A stretch of DNA of 64,000 nt from Temnothorax longispinosus (Eukaryota > Arthropoda > Insecta > Hymenoptera > Formicidae), in NCBI RefSeq assembly GCF_030848805.1, contig NC_092365.1, forward strand, positions 21,471,395-21,535,394, read 5' to 3'. Below, in pieces: positions 1 to 13,200 of the stretch. The translations under genes and the position numbers were made by a program. Under the pieces are notes generated by a model. That model was given only the letters and a program-made list of their open reading frames with translations, was not told the DNA's origin and made no database searches. Positions within the stretch are counted from its first letter, which is position 1. Each line of letters begins with the position of its first letter.

Positions 1-154
1 TTAAAGATTAAACGTCGTATAGCATTAACTTACACACCCTCAACCGCGTTGAACTCTCAAAGCCCCTGTTATTCGAATAAGTAATACGATTTCAAATATA
101 ATATTAAAAATTATCTTATCTATAAATACAATTTCATATTTTTATTTCAGAAAC

Positions 155-3100
155 ATGCGAAATCAAAATAATCTCTGGATTGTAGTCTTCCTCATTGCAG
201 TGCTTTTGCAGAACAGTTTGTTAGCAATTGTAAACACCGAAGACTCCACGACAAAGAAACAGACTACTTCGTCGCACAGAGGTAATTATTACTTTTATCT
301 CGAGCGCAGAAATGACATAAAATTTTTATACTAATTTAATAAAAATAAGTTGAAGTTTTAATATTGTTAAAATATTATGTATTTTTGTAATTACTTATAT
401 TACTACAAAGTGTGTACCTAACACGTAAAATGGTCCAGATTTGAAAAAAATTCAATAAAAAGTAATTTCTTAATGTATCAAAATAATTTCATATTTTTAT
501 ATAAAGTAAAACACTAACTTGTGCATCTTGAATAATTATAATAAATTATGCATTGTATGAAAAATTGTTACATGCAAAAGTTGCGTGATTTAAAAAGGAT
601 CATTTTTTATAAGTGGAGATGTTTCAAAGATTTGAAAGTCAACTTTATTTTTTTAAACCGAATGTTATATTTTTTATGTCGTGTAGTTAAAAAATATGTT
701 GAATTCTGAGTAAAAGTGTATTATCATTTGTCGGTCCTAATCCTAATGGTGCGTGTCCACCTGCGAGTAAGAACTCTCGAGAGCAACAAGAGAGAAAGAG
801 AGAGAGACTCGAGAGTCTTTCTCTCTCTCTCTTTCTTTTTGCTCTCGAGAGTTCTTACTCGCAGGTGGAGACGCACCATTATAGATAATGAGATACTCAA
901 GATCTTTATGTTTATCAACATAAAAAGCATCTCAGCTTATTATTATTGTTATTACAATCGTCAATTCCTTAACATAGGTAACTGTTATTAACAGTGTGTC
1001 CGATAAAGTTAGGTGCCTCATCCTGTATTGTACACGTTTCGAAATGACAATTTAGTTAAAAAACAGACTACATTTATTTTATATTCATTTATTCAATTAT
1101 TTTATTGAAACTTTCAGATACAATATATAACTAATGTGCTAAATAATATAGCTAACTGTATTAACTTGAAACCATAACAAAAAATCATGTCAAATGTTTT
1201 CTGACATAGAACCACGCAATTTACTTCTGGCATAAGATTATCACATATACTTTAATAATGGCTTTTCGTATAATTTACAATTGCTATCTTTAAGCATGCA
1301 ACTTATCAGAAAAATCAATAACCCTAGCCTAAAATTAATAACTTTGTTAGACTTGATAAACAAAACTATTTTTCATGATATCAATACTGGTCCAGTTAGC
1401 AAACTGCACTTTTATCTTGACATGCTTTTCTTGTGATTGATCCGTTGAAGGTATTTAGTACTTTGCGTCAATTATTATGTAAGTTTACGGAGAATGTTAC
1501 ATGATCTAGTTGTAATATGTTCGTTTTCTCTAACAGTATAATAACAAGATCAATAATCGTGACGGTCGACACGGGCAGAGAAACTGTTACCGTATACACG
1601 CGTTGCACGTTCTTTGTGTAACAGGTGGGAGTTAATGGCAAGAAATAGCTCGTGAGATAGAAAATGCATGCGTGCGCACTGCTGAAAGGCACGTTACGTT
1701 TTCGAGAGAAGGTCTGGTGGCGATGCAAAATCGGGCAAATGAAAGGTTACTTGGAGCAATCAAGGATTCTCCATCTACGCGGAACTATCTAGCCGCGAAA
1801 TGCATTCACGTGAAATTACATGCGCAAACTGGCTATGCAAAATGGCTTCAACATGTTTTGGACCACTCCTGCGACGTGCGTGTTACATTAACGTAAAAGT
1901 ACCTATATTAAACATTGTACAGAAATAAAAATTTAAATTTTTAAAAATTGAAAGTACTATTCTTCTGTTTCTTAATATGGAAGACTTACAATTAGATGAT
2001 TTTTCTTTAAAACTCACATCAGCGCGTTGCGTCCATATGTGGTTCAACGACTACGTATATTTGGTAAACAGCATTCGAGACACATTGCACCGTGTGTGCC
2101 AAGAAATTATCGAATCGTGACGGTACAGCCTGTCGCTAGTATAACATTTAAACGTTGAACCAAATGTTGCGAAAGATTATCCCGTTACTCAATGTTCTGC
2201 GATCGCACATAGCTCACGATTCATTAATGTCGTCGATTTATCAAAAAGAGAATCATTTCCGGGAGGGAAGTTCTCTCGACGCAAGAATGCATCAAGAGAT
2301 CTCCAATCGAGTAATTTAACAAAACGCGACGTTCTTGTAAATTAAACATTTATCCCAATGATTCATTATGCACGACGGCACGAACCGATTATATCTGTCG
2401 TCGACGTAACATTTAACGTTTACGGTCGTAAATGGTGAAAGGTTCTCCCGCGCTCGCGGATCTGTTTAAATCACGAGTCTACCGGTTTTATTGATAAATC
2501 TACATTAATCGTCTCAACAGCAGCGATCGCTGCCGTATTCAACAGCAAATACGATAAACGAAAGAAGACCTTGCTTAGCATCGAGTGCGGTATATCTATA
2601 CAAAGGGGAAGATAAATGTCTTCTATTGCGAATAAAATACTTGATCGTCTTGCGTGGGAAAATTTTAGAGGAGTTACTCCTGGCGAAACGATTGCTAACA
2701 TTATGAAATCTAAAGACGATCGTTTATAAAACTATTGAAAGTAAATCAAGGTTCTTTAATATCGCCGAGAAATTGAAAACTTATAAGTAAGCTGATTGCA
2801 ACTATTATTAATGGGGCGTATTTCCTGTTTTACACATATGCTATATTCTTTTACACATAAAATTTACATCTGCACATATATGATCTGTTTAAAAGAGCAA
2901 GAAAGGAAGCTTCCGGATTTAGAAGGATCGGAAACTTCGTATTACAACGTGTTTAAGGTTCAAAATCATTTCTCTGGTTCCTATCGCCCGTCTGTCTATC
3001 ATTCTCCAAATTCGACGTTTTCATACTTTCCATCTTCGCTGGACTTCTCAAATTCCAAGTAAGTCAATAAATAATGTAAATGTAAGAACAAGAAATGTAC

Positions 3101-6100
3101 AAAGAATTAGGTTTAAGTGCAAGATAATAGCATATTAGCCCTCTCTACAACGAATATATATTATAACTTTAAAGTTACATACTCATACACTGAGAAAGAA
3201 AATTGTTAATCTCAAGAAATATTTAGTCCGATACGTTCAACTAAACATTTTAGTTAGTTAACTAAATATTAGTTGTTTCAACAATTTATTTCGTTTCTTT
3301 ATAATCAATAATTAATTAATTCAACTAATGTTTAGTTAACTAACTAAAATGTTTAGTTGAACGTATCGAACTAAATATTTCTTGGGATTGACAAATTTTT
3401 TTTCTCAGTGTACATATGTATTTTTCAGTTTTATTTCATTTTTTGCTGCAATTTAGCTTAGCATCTTATTGTTCTACCACACTTTCGAAATCAAAGAGTT
3501 TGTTTATCACAATTTACAGTTTTTGCTTTTTATACTAATAATTATAAAAAAAAATTCTAAATTAATTGTTAGTTTTATTCGAAGGTTAATGTTTGCTAGT
3601 TTCACGTTATATAATTTTTTTGACAAAAAAATTGGGTTATAGAGAGCTAAGGCTTATATAGAGAGCTATATTTTGTGTCATTACATGTGTAATAAAAAAA
3701 ATTTGTCTTACTTACTGTTTTATTTGTTCAAGCTTTCCTTTCATTTTTGGTCAAAATACGAGCAACGATGTTCATCAACAAATTAAGTGCGGCGACACTT
3801 TTCCCAAAGTTTGTCAGCAATCGCGATATCGAAGTTATGACGGTTCCTGCAATAATCTTCGAAATCCTACTTGGGGTCTGGCCAATACAAGATATGGAAG
3901 ACTCGTACGTCCGCGTTACAGCGATGGTAAATAATCGTATTTTATTTGACCATATAATTAATCCCATTTCTAATAATGTTTCTTTTATCGTTAAGCATGC
4001 AAAAATATCAAATTTTTAATAACACTCGTAAAAAAGTACACAACAATGATTCATAAATGTTAAATGTCTTTTTAAATTTATTTTAAATTCTAAAGTGAAA
4101 AAGACTAGAAGTTTACAACAAAGAGATTTGCAACATATTAATTATTTTGATGAAAGTAATAGCTACATAAAAAAATTACATTGTATCTTTATTCAACAAA
4201 CTGTAAAAATTTTAAGTGATAAAGAAAGGCTTAGATCAGTGATATCAGATAATATCGATTTGTTGCGTCAATGGTATTTCGTTCTAAATTTTGTTACGGT
4301 CAGCTTGGCACAAGCGATAAACAAGTGGTTTCTAATTGCGAAAAAGATTTCAAGGCCTACTTATTTGCTTACTCATGTGATTTTTGTTACCACACCGAAG
4401 TACAAACACCATATTGGAACATGATTTATGTATCGCCTAATATACAAATTAATTTAATTGATAATGTAAAAATCCTGATAAAAGTTTATAATTAATACAC
4501 ATATGTGTGGATATAATATTTTCTGTATACAGAGAGGGATCTAAGAAAGTGTTTCGAGATTTCTACAAATTTTATATATAATTCTTCATCTACAATATAA
4601 TTTCCTTAAAATTATTACCTTTGACAAAATATCTTTCCGTATTATAAAAGGAATTAAAGTGTTACAAAAAATAGTTTTTCAGATAATTTAGAAAGTTCTT
4701 TAATTTAGAAATTCTTCAGATAATTTGGAAAGTTGTAGTTATGACATTGTTCTCCAAAAAAAATTTCATCATAGCGTTACCATATATTATATTACATCCA
4801 CCACATTACGAAGCAACCGATAAATACTGGTCTCATTTTTTACAAAAAATTTATTTCAATTGCAAAATAGATTTCACCAAAAGATTTCGTCAATAAATTT
4901 TAACGATGAACATAAATAGGAATATACAAATCGGCATTTCAATTTATAGATCTATAAATCGAAATGCGCGTTTGTATATTCCTATTTATGTTAATTGTTA
5001 AAATTTATTGGTCGATTTTGCACGAGTCGAACCGTAATATGATGAAACTATGTAAAACTAGTTTAGAATTAATTTCCGACATTTTCAAATCTAGTGCGAA
5101 ATATATTCGTTATGTATACATAACTTTTTAATATATCTATAATATAATGAAAATAACATGTGAACTTTCTAAAATTTGATAATCGCGTCGACTATCAAGT
5201 TGTAGAATATCTTTTTTTAGTCGATAAATATCGATATTTTTTCGCAGACTATCTTTGCAGCAAAATTTGATAATTTTTGAATCCTTTGTCTCTCTTAAAA
5301 TTTGTTTAACACAGGAATTAGAGCACCGTCGGGATCGATCATTGGAACAGATTTGCCGTTGGCTCGGACCGTCAGTTACACCCTGTTCCCGAACAGCGAT
5401 GTCGACGACGTAGTATGGACTCTGTTAGCGATGCAATACGGACAGGTCATAACGCACGACATGGGTTTGATCGATGGCACGACTCAATCGAGTACGTTTT
5501 GCACTTCTTGTTACATGTCAATGCTATGTGTCACTCGTCAGTGATGATGTGTGACCACTTTGAATCTCGATAATTTATCTTTCCACGACCGTATTATAAT
5601 CGTAGAATCGCACAGCACACAATGTTGCACGTTTGACGGTCAGATAGCACCAGACTTGGCGACGATGCCCCAATGCTTCCCGATACTGATACCTGATGAC
5701 GATCCGGTGTATAGCGTGTCCTCCATACGGTGCCTGAACTTTGTCCGTAGTACGACCGACCTTGATCGTGGATGTTTGTCTCCGTACAAGTCACACACGG
5801 CGGAACAGGTTTCACATTTACATCTCGTTCATTCATTTATGATTTATTTGTCATTCATTATTCATCATACGCGAGTGTGGTAATGAGAAAATTAAAATGC
5901 ATCAGATCGTTACATAAAGCGACAGTAGACAGTTGGAAACTTGCGATACCGTGTTATTCTCGTCATTTTTATTCACTTATTTATATTTTTAAACTAGATG
6001 AGTATTGTTTGTTATATTTTAATTTCATAAACTTTATTTATCTCTAATAGTTTTTATCTATTCGCAGGGTACATGAGCGATAAATTACTAAATCTTTAAC

Positions 6101-9100
6101 GCTTTATGTTTAGTTATAACTTGCATGGATAGGTTTTCGGAAGATTAATTAATTCGCAGTTGACATATATGCAATATTTTCCAGATAAATATAGTCACTC
6201 ACTATCTGGACCTCTCACTCGTTTATGGATCGAGCGATGAAATTGCCGCTAGTTTACGGGCCGGTTTCGGCGGTCGTCTGAATGTGGAATTGAAGCATAA
6301 CAGAGAATTTCCACCATCGGCACCTAACAAAACTGCTATATGCGATACAGTATATGAATTCGAGCCATGCTATGCTGCCGGTGAGAATAAACATGCGTTT
6401 TACATGTAGCTGAATATGTAGTTTGGAGCGTTATTGAAGCAAAAATTAAAAATTTGTCCTAATTAAAAATGATGACAGAAAGAAATATACTTATATGAAA
6501 AAGATTAAAATTATAACAAAGAAGTCAATTTAATATTAATAAACAAATAACAAAATATACGGGTGCGAGGACAATCTCTAAAATTCCCTACTGTAAAAAT
6601 AAAATAGTTTATTGATAGTCGAGATCCAGAATAAGTGCTGTGTGTCTAATCCGAAGTATCCACGGCTACTTGCATATGTAAAATGAAAAATTCTTAACAA
6701 TTATTTCTGCGTTTTGTGCCAAAATGTACAAGTGCGAGGACAATTTTTAAGATCCATTATGTTGGAAAACAAATAGTTTGTTAACGATCGATCCGTTTCC
6801 GAAAATAATTTAAAGTATCCGTGCGTTTTTTGTTATAATTTTATTGTCTTTATTTTCCGCGAGCGTTCCAAACCCCAAGTACATATACGTTTGCCCGCTT
6901 TGTGTTTTTTTGCAAAATTCGATTTGCGAGCGTAAAATACATTATTTCTGAAAGAAAATTGTACGTATTGAGAAATAATAATAATAATTTTTTTTTAGGT
7001 GATATGCGAGCTAATCAAAATACACAGTTGACGATCTTACATATTATGCTGCTCAGGGAACATAATCGCATTGCTGATTATCTAGCGCGTTTGAATCCCC
7101 ACTGGATTGACGAAACAATATTTCAAGAAACGCGCCGGATTGTTATCGCCGAACATCAGTACATCACGTATTACGAATGGCTGCCAATCTTCTTAGGTTC
7201 GAACTATAACGATAGTATAATAAGTAGATACAATATAAGTAGATAGATGCTTATACTGTGGTTATATATTTATTCTATTTAGCTGAACTTCTTGCACAGT
7301 TCATTTTTTCGCTTTTTCTCTCCAACGTGGAAAGAAAAAAAGAATAGATAAATCGTGCAAGAAGTTGAACTAAAACAAACAGGCCTTATTATGTATCGAT
7401 CGATAGTCGATAATTCGAACATACCGACCCTCAAAATGTAAGCTTCGTTTATTTTGAAAGTAATACAAATCCGATTTAAAAATACCAAATAGAAATTTCA
7501 ACCTTTTTGCAATAGTTATACACTTTTGCTATTTAGGTCGGAACATTAATAATTAATGTATATTGCAGGTACAAGCCAAGTCTATGCTAACCAAATTACT
7601 TACAATACTCAGAATTTCGTGAATGATTATGACGAAACAATCAACGGTAACGTGCTAAACGAACACTCGAATGCAGCCTTCAGATATTTTCATTCAAATA
7701 TAGCTGGTTTACTTAAGTAAGTATTTAACAACTTTTGTTAATACGTCTCGATATTATTTTCAATACGCTGACTATATATTAACTCTCACCGCCCACCTAC
7801 TTTAGAATTTCATATAACCCAGTTACCAGTAGGATCATTTTTTATTATAATTGCTTATTTTATATTGAAAAAAGGAGTTTTTGATATAAATAATGAATTT
7901 TTAATATATAAACTTTTTATGTATTAATAACAAAAGTAACATAAAATAAAAATATTGCTATGAAAATAATTACTCGGAATAATTCTTTCATAAAATAGAA
8001 AATATCGCCACTTTAGATACATAGGGTCAAGAAAGATCCTAGATGGGTGGTGAGGGTTAAACATATAAATCGTGTCAGTTATATGTAAATTATAGTGATA
8101 CAATGTCGCCTAGTTTTGTACGATTTTGCAAGTCAAATTTTCGGATAAAAATATCACTCTTCAAACTTATCCTTTATTTGTTCTGACGTTAAAAGGCCTG
8201 TTCTTTTTAGCTGAACTTCTTACATGATTCATCTTCGCTCATTTTCTTTTCACGAGAGAAAAAGAGAAAAGACGAACCGTGCAGGAAGTTTATTATTAAT
8301 CTTCTTATGATATGAGAACAAATTGTCAGTGGCAGTTACATATGTCAAACATGAACAATGAAGCACTCATGATATAAATTTTATCGTGAACTTTATTATT
8401 AAAATAACAAATTTTATTTATCAGCTTAGTGTTGGAAGATCGATCCTCCTTCGCTGCTCTGAGATTGAGCGATCACTTTAACAGACCTGGCATTATAGAG
8501 AAGGGCAACAATCTAGATGATTTGACAAGGGGTTTCACATATCAACCACTAAAAAATACCGATGTATTTTTCGATAAAGAGGTATCTATAGGTCGAAAAA
8601 TCAAATTCAAAGTAAAAATAAAACAATTGTCAACAGAGACAAAGGAAAGAAGTCACCCTGATTAGGGCATTTAATAAAATAAGGTTTCTGTAACAATAGT
8701 CGCTTGTAGATTACACAGTTCTTGTTCAGAAGAGGAAAGATCCTCGGGTCTGACCTAAGAGCGATAGACATCCAAAGGGATCGCGATCATGGGCTCGCTT
8801 CATACAATGATTATCGCGAATATTGCGGACTATCACGAGCGAGAACTTTCAATGATTTTGCTGACTATATATCTCTTTCGGTGAGTAAAACAAATATCTC
8901 TACATAGATGCATCTTCAATTAAAAATGAACTTAAAAATTGTAGGATATACAAAAACTCGCCACGTTGTACATTAGTCCAGATGACGTCGAGCTAACTGT
9001 CGGTGGATCCTTGGAGAATCATGTTAACGGAGCGCTAGCTGGACCGACATTCTTGTGCATTATGTTAAGACAGTTTAAACAAACGCGAATCGGTGATCGT

Positions 9101-9640
9101 TACTGGTTCGAAACGGAAGACTCGAAAATAACATTTACTATAGGTACAATAAATATCATTATTACGATATTGATTGCGAGTGAGTCCAATAAATGTGTTC
9201 GATCGGGAAATATTGTCATGTCCGATTGTTAATGTGCGCAATCGGGACAATCCCGATCGTATATGTATATATAATATAAACATTTTATATGTGTTTCATA
9301 TGCAGAACAATTGAACGAATTACGGAAGTCAAGTATATCGCGACTACTCTGCGACAACGGAGACAATATTCAGCATGTGCAAAGATCAGGATTTCAACAA
9401 ATCTCCGAATTGTAAGTTTAGTTGGCTGTGTAAGTTTAGTTGCTGTCTCATTTTTGTCGTTTAGTTTGAATCAAGGTATATGAAAGAGAGAAACGATCGT
9501 TTTTTAATTACGTAAATTTCAGAAATCCGCTTAGAAAATGCGACGAGCTCCCGCAGGTAGATCTCTCTCTCTGGGAGGATTATGCTCCAGAGAGCCATGG
9601 TCATACATATCGTACTACACCGTTTTACAAGAAGAGATGA
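155..9640 (+). CDS. Secreted heme peroxidase (animal peroxidase superfamily, chorion-peroxidase-like), 13 coding exons
   Basis: Exons: 155-281, 2896-3058, 3733-3926, 5315-5491, 5606-5808, 6185-6380, 6999-7196, 7569-7716, 8425-8581, 8710-8880, 8945-9143, 9306-9411, 9523-9640. All junctions are GT-AG, phases agree throughout, and the sum is 2157 nt (718 aa plus TGA). Residues 1-24 form a signal peptide, so it should be secreted or granular and oxidise substrates with H2O2. Seen in the translation: YRSYDGSCNNLRNPTWG near 129-145; distal heme site GQVITHD with His209 and calcium ligand Asp210; calcium loop THYLDLS at 293-299; catalytic Arg357 in GDMRANQN; LLREHNR at 371-377; proximal His461 in AAFRYFHS; then LRLSDHFNRP, GSDLRAIDIQRDRDHG and a VDLSLW tail. 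These are hallmarks of the insect peroxidase family. The acceptor at 149-150, just before the ATG, implies an upstream 5' UTR exon. The start of exon 2 (2896 or 2901) and the weak donor after exon 7 (GTTCGA) are the least certain points; the latter was chosen because it keeps the family's usual spacing. The exact subfamily is not determined. Confidence 0.93.
745..881. repeat. 137-bp near-perfect palindrome (foldback MITE) in peroxidase intron 1
   Basis: The left arm starts AATGGTGCGTGTCCACCTGC and runs through an ACTCTCGAGAGC stretch. The right arm is its reverse complement with about one mismatch. The centre is purine-rich GA on one side and CT on the other, meeting at ACTCGAGAGT, so the element is self-complementary across its whole length. 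There is no coding capacity: overlapping reading frames on both strands look alike only because of the palindrome. A non-autonomous foldback element is the likely identity. Confidence 0.8.
1660..1896 (+). other. Unassigned open frame inside peroxidase intron 1
   Basis: An open frame of about 79 codons runs to TAA at 1894-1896 with fairly even codon use, giving a peptide with stretches such as ENACVRTAERHV and GYAKWLQHVLDH. AG dinucleotides just upstream could serve as acceptors, but no start codon or partner exon was found and I recognise no domain. It could be an exon of an unrecognised nested gene, a decayed insertion, or chance. It is not part of the peroxidase: joining exon 1 directly to exon 2 keeps the peroxidase phase. 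Confidence 0.15.
3188..3410. mobile_element. Tc1/mariner-type MITE (TA target duplication) in peroxidase intron 2
   Basis: The element starts CACTGAGAAAGAAAATTGT and ends with the matching inverted terminus TTTTTTTCTCAGTG. Both ends are flanked by TA (3186-3187 and 3411-3412), as expected of Tc1/mariner target duplication. Sub-terminal arms about 60 bp long (AAGAAATATTTAGT, ACGTTCAACTAAAC, TTAGTTAGTTAAC) are also inverted, leaving a loop of roughly 70 bp. It has no ORF, so it is non-autonomous. Confidence 0.85.
4095..4495 (+). other. Two overlapping unrecognised open frames in peroxidase intron 3
   Basis: One frame (4095-4424) begins KKTRSLQQRDLQHINYF and contains DKERLRSVISDNIDLL. A second frame, shifted, overlaps it at 4271-4495. 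The overlap might mark a frameshifted remnant of a transposon-borne ORF, but base composition matches the AT-rich intron and no domain was recognised. Chance open frames remain possible. Confidence 0.15.
4890..5012. repeat. 123-bp near-perfect palindrome in peroxidase intron 3
   Basis: The left arm starts CAATAAATTTTAACGATGAA and the right arm is the reverse complement over 40 bp with about two mismatches. The central part (GCATTTCAATTTATAGATC, then its mirror) is also self-complementary, so the whole unit could fold into one long hairpin. It is most likely a very small foldback MITE. No target duplication is clear. Confidence 0.8.
6554..6835. repeat. Diverged ~168-bp tandem duplication in peroxidase intron 6
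   Basis: The block around GTGCGAGGACAATCTCTAAA (6562) recurs about 168 bp later as GTGCGAGGACAATTTTTAAG (6730). Both copies continue with a shared AAATAGTTTRTTGATAG-like stretch and an AAGTATCC motif. Divergence is substantial, so the duplication is old. No coding content was seen. Confidence 0.55.
7262..7387. mobile_element. Palindromic MITE, copy A (peroxidase intron 7)
   Basis: AGCTGAACTTCTTGCAC at 7281 is mirrored by GTGCAAGAAGTTGAACT near 7355-7371, and the 3' end reads AACAGGCCTT. The same family occurs as copy B in the next intron, where the complementary 5' end AAGGCCTGTT is preserved. Together the copies define inverted ends beginning AAGGCCTGTTYTTTTTAG. The left end of this copy is degraded. 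Confidence 0.7.
8191..8300. mobile_element. Palindromic MITE, copy B (peroxidase intron 8)
   Basis: It starts AAAGGCCTGTTCTTTTTAGC, then CTGAACTTCTTACATGATTC, and carries a mirrored arm with GAACCGTGCAGGAAGTT. It is the same family as the element about 900 bp upstream, with the left end intact and the right end truncated. Two copies in consecutive introns of one gene suggest repeated or local insertion. Confidence 0.7.
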
Positions 9641-9791
9641 GCCTCTCTTCCTACCCCACAACTAGAGATACGGGGAAAACATTCTTTGGTGAGAAAATAC
9701 TTTGGTGAATAGGAGCAAAAATCACATTTGATTCAATTTGAATGGCTAATATTTCATGTGTCGTACAACAAATTTTTTAAGCATGTTAATT

Positions 9792-10291
9792 NNNNNNNNN
9801 NNNNNNNNNNNNNNNNNNNNNNNNNNNNNNNNNNNNNNNNNNNNNNNNNNNNNNNNNNNNNNNNNNNNNNNNNNNNNNNNNNNNNNNNNNNNNNNNNNNN
9901 NNNNNNNNNNNNNNNNNNNNNNNNNNNNNNNNNNNNNNNNNNNNNNNNNNNNNNNNNNNNNNNNNNNNNNNNNNNNNNNNNNNNNNNNNNNNNNNNNNNN
10001 NNNNNNNNNNNNNNNNNNNNNNNNNNNNNNNNNNNNNNNNNNNNNNNNNNNNNNNNNNNNNNNNNNNNNNNNNNNNNNNNNNNNNNNNNNNNNNNNNNNN
10101 NNNNNNNNNNNNNNNNNNNNNNNNNNNNNNNNNNNNNNNNNNNNNNNNNNNNNNNNNNNNNNNNNNNNNNNNNNNNNNNNNNNNNNNNNNNNNNNNNNNN
10201 NNNNNNNNNNNNNNNNNNNNNNNNNNNNNNNNNNNNNNNNNNNNNNNNNNNNNNNNNNNNNNNNNNNNNNNNNNNNNNNNNNNNNNNNNNN
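9792..10291. other. Assembly gap (500 N)
   Basis: Exactly 500 N, the usual placeholder for a gap of unknown size. It begins about 150 bp after the peroxidase stop codon and may hide that gene's 3' UTR and polyadenylation site. Reading frames that span it are artefacts. Confidence 0.99.
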
Positions 10292-13200
10292 ATAATGCAC
10301 GTTATTTACTTCCATTTTCACAGCTACGCAGCACACTACTGATGTTAGCCAAATCAAAATTCACAGAAAGGTTATGTGAAACATACGCTTTCAAATGCGC
10401 ATTTGAGTTATGCGATAACGCCGAGAAAAAAAGAGTGAATCGGATTGAACTTGCACCGAAGCAAAAACCGAACAAACTTATTATTTGCCAACCCAATACA
10501 TGTACTTTATCAGCGGATATTGAATAATTCCTGAAATTATCGTACGCCTTGATAATAACATCAAGCTCCACCAATGTAACTTCGGTACCTTTCATCTAGA
10601 GTCTAGACGGTCTCATAATATATCGAATACAGTGCAGAGACAGGCAACGTATATGTATATACATACATGTAATGCTGAAAACTTTGCAGAATATACTGCG
10701 CGCGATTATTTCATTATTCATGAACTTTCATATCGGAACTTATCGACGCGGAAAATTGGCGGTTTGCTCGGATATAACGAGCGCGCAACATTTTTCGCGA
10801 AGTGTAAAACCTTGGACGATAATCTTTGTTCCTGACGTTTCAAAAATATGCTGCGTGTTACTTCCAATTTCTATTACATCGAAGAACGAAGTGAAATGGT
10901 GTGTCTCGCTTTAACGATTTTTATAATATTGAATGGCCTAAAAGAATTTCTTCGTCATTTATCACGGCAGTTTTCTTCGCGTACGTATATACGCGCTGAT
11001 AAATTGTTCAGCTAAGAAAAATTTTTTGAACACGTTGTATCAGTTGTATATATAGCTGCAAATTCGCCAGTGATTTACTGTCGCAAGCGAACAGTGCCAC
11101 GTAACTTTAGAAATTGTTAGCTCAATGTTACTCACCGCCGCGGCGTTGCTGAATGCTACATATACATGTACCACCCACGTCACGCATCAGGAATGTGTCC
11201 ATTTACATTTTCATGAACAACAAGATACACTGGAAAACAGAAATAACAGAATATCGCGCTCTCTAGAGAAATTTAAGTATAATTTAGATCATAATAATGT
11301 TTTTGTAGAACAAATCTAATTTTATACAGACGAGACTCTGTCCTAAAATCTGAATTATGAATTGTCTTTAATGCAGACTTAATAATACATGCATGTATTA
11401 TAAGAAAAAAAGACAGAAAGATATACATATCTTTCGATAAAATTCACGATTTTTATGATTTTTAATTAACGTAACATATTATAGATGAAATCGGAAACGT
11501 CTTTAATTTCGGCGACGCGACGTCGGATAACGTTAATATTAACTGGAACCTCTTGTCTCCGTAGAACTAGAAAGAGATAAAACGCAAATGAAATTACCTA
11601 AACGATAAAATTTAAATCATACTGGCGACCTTGGCCACAAATCAATTCTTTAGCGGTTTCGCCGATTATAAAGCAGTTAATAATTGAGATTTCCACAGTT
11701 TTTGTTGATAATCAATCGTGTGATACAACGTTATACCTTAAGAACAAAATGATAAAAATATGCGCTATCATTTACTGGTTCGAGAAGAAAAGTTGAGATT
11801 AATATTTATATAGTGCTGTCATTTATATTATTATAATTAGTTATATTATATTAATTTTTTAAACGATAATATGACCTAACAAACATAAAAAGATAGGACT
11901 ATTTAAAAACCTATGATATATATCGCTAATGCATTTTATGTATAAAATCTTTCATAAACCTATTAGCTCGAGCGCATATGTATATTGACTTTGCATACGA
12001 ATCAGGTCAATTATTTGGGCAAACACAATTCGTCAATACAATAACAGAGCAAGTTCAATAAGTTTCTCAACGCACTTTCCGTGCATTTGTGGGCGTTCTA
12101 GGTATCTTAATTTCGTCAACCGTTCGTTAATTTATATGTAATTTACATAAGAATGGTAATAAAAGAATTTGATCGATAGGTTCGTTATACAGCGTGTTAA
12201 TAATATAAAAGTTACACTTGATAATTTCATTTAATATTGACATGACATGCTGTATGCGGTGGTAGGTATCATTGAACAGACGCAATAACAATATTATTTA
12301 TTGATGTAAAAGAATTTGCATATTCACACGAAGGAGATTGAATCGAGATTTTTAAAGTGTTATTTTAAAGTATTATTAAATTACAAAGTGAACCCATCGA
12401 GTTTGTTGAAAAGATGCAAATTTATTCAAATTATTGTAAATCTGCAGCACGATTAAATAATCAGCATTGTTACATGTTTACTGCCTCTGTCACTTCATAT
12501 TCATATAAAAGTTATTGTTATGTTGAAAAAAAACATATGTTTTTAATACATGTAATTAATTTCTTTGCTATTTTTAGAATATCGAGTTAATTGATATTAA
12601 TTTTATTATTATATTATTTAAAATTACGCTTTTAGGAAAAATTTGATATTTTGTGCCTACTACGGCATTGCTTGATGTTAATAATACTGTATATAATATA
12701 TATAAAGAAAGAGCTTTTTAAAGCTAATTTGAAGAAAAGATAGTCTACATTAAATAAAGGTACATAAATTTATGTTTAATAAATTATTTTTCAATTTTTA
12801 TTTATTTATGGCAAAGGTAAATATATTTCAACGAAATCTTTAAAGTAAAAGAAAAAGAAAACAGAAAATGCGGGATGTTAAGGATGTTCTGGTTAGTTAG
12901 TCAAAATGCTATGAAGTTGATGAAAATTTAATATCATATTCTGTATTCTCTTTCAAAGTTCGGGGCTAAATTTCAGATCGATTCACAATTTAGATAAAAA
13001 GTTATCAATTTTTGAATATCCATTTTACAGAAAGTTTTATAGAGAAAAGTGTAAAAAAATACTTATACCAATTTAATGATATTTCACACACAAGTAGATC
13101 ATCAACAAACAAAAATATAGTAACAAAATTTGAAACGATTTACAAAGAAAATTTTTTGGAATGTGTTTTTGAAAGTAAATATACCTAGTAGTAGCAGTTA

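Noticed and set aside
716..991. Similar open frames on both strands
   Set aside because: Explained by the palindrome at 745-881.
9728..10357. Apparent long frames across the first N gap
   Set aside because: They consist almost wholly of undetermined residues.
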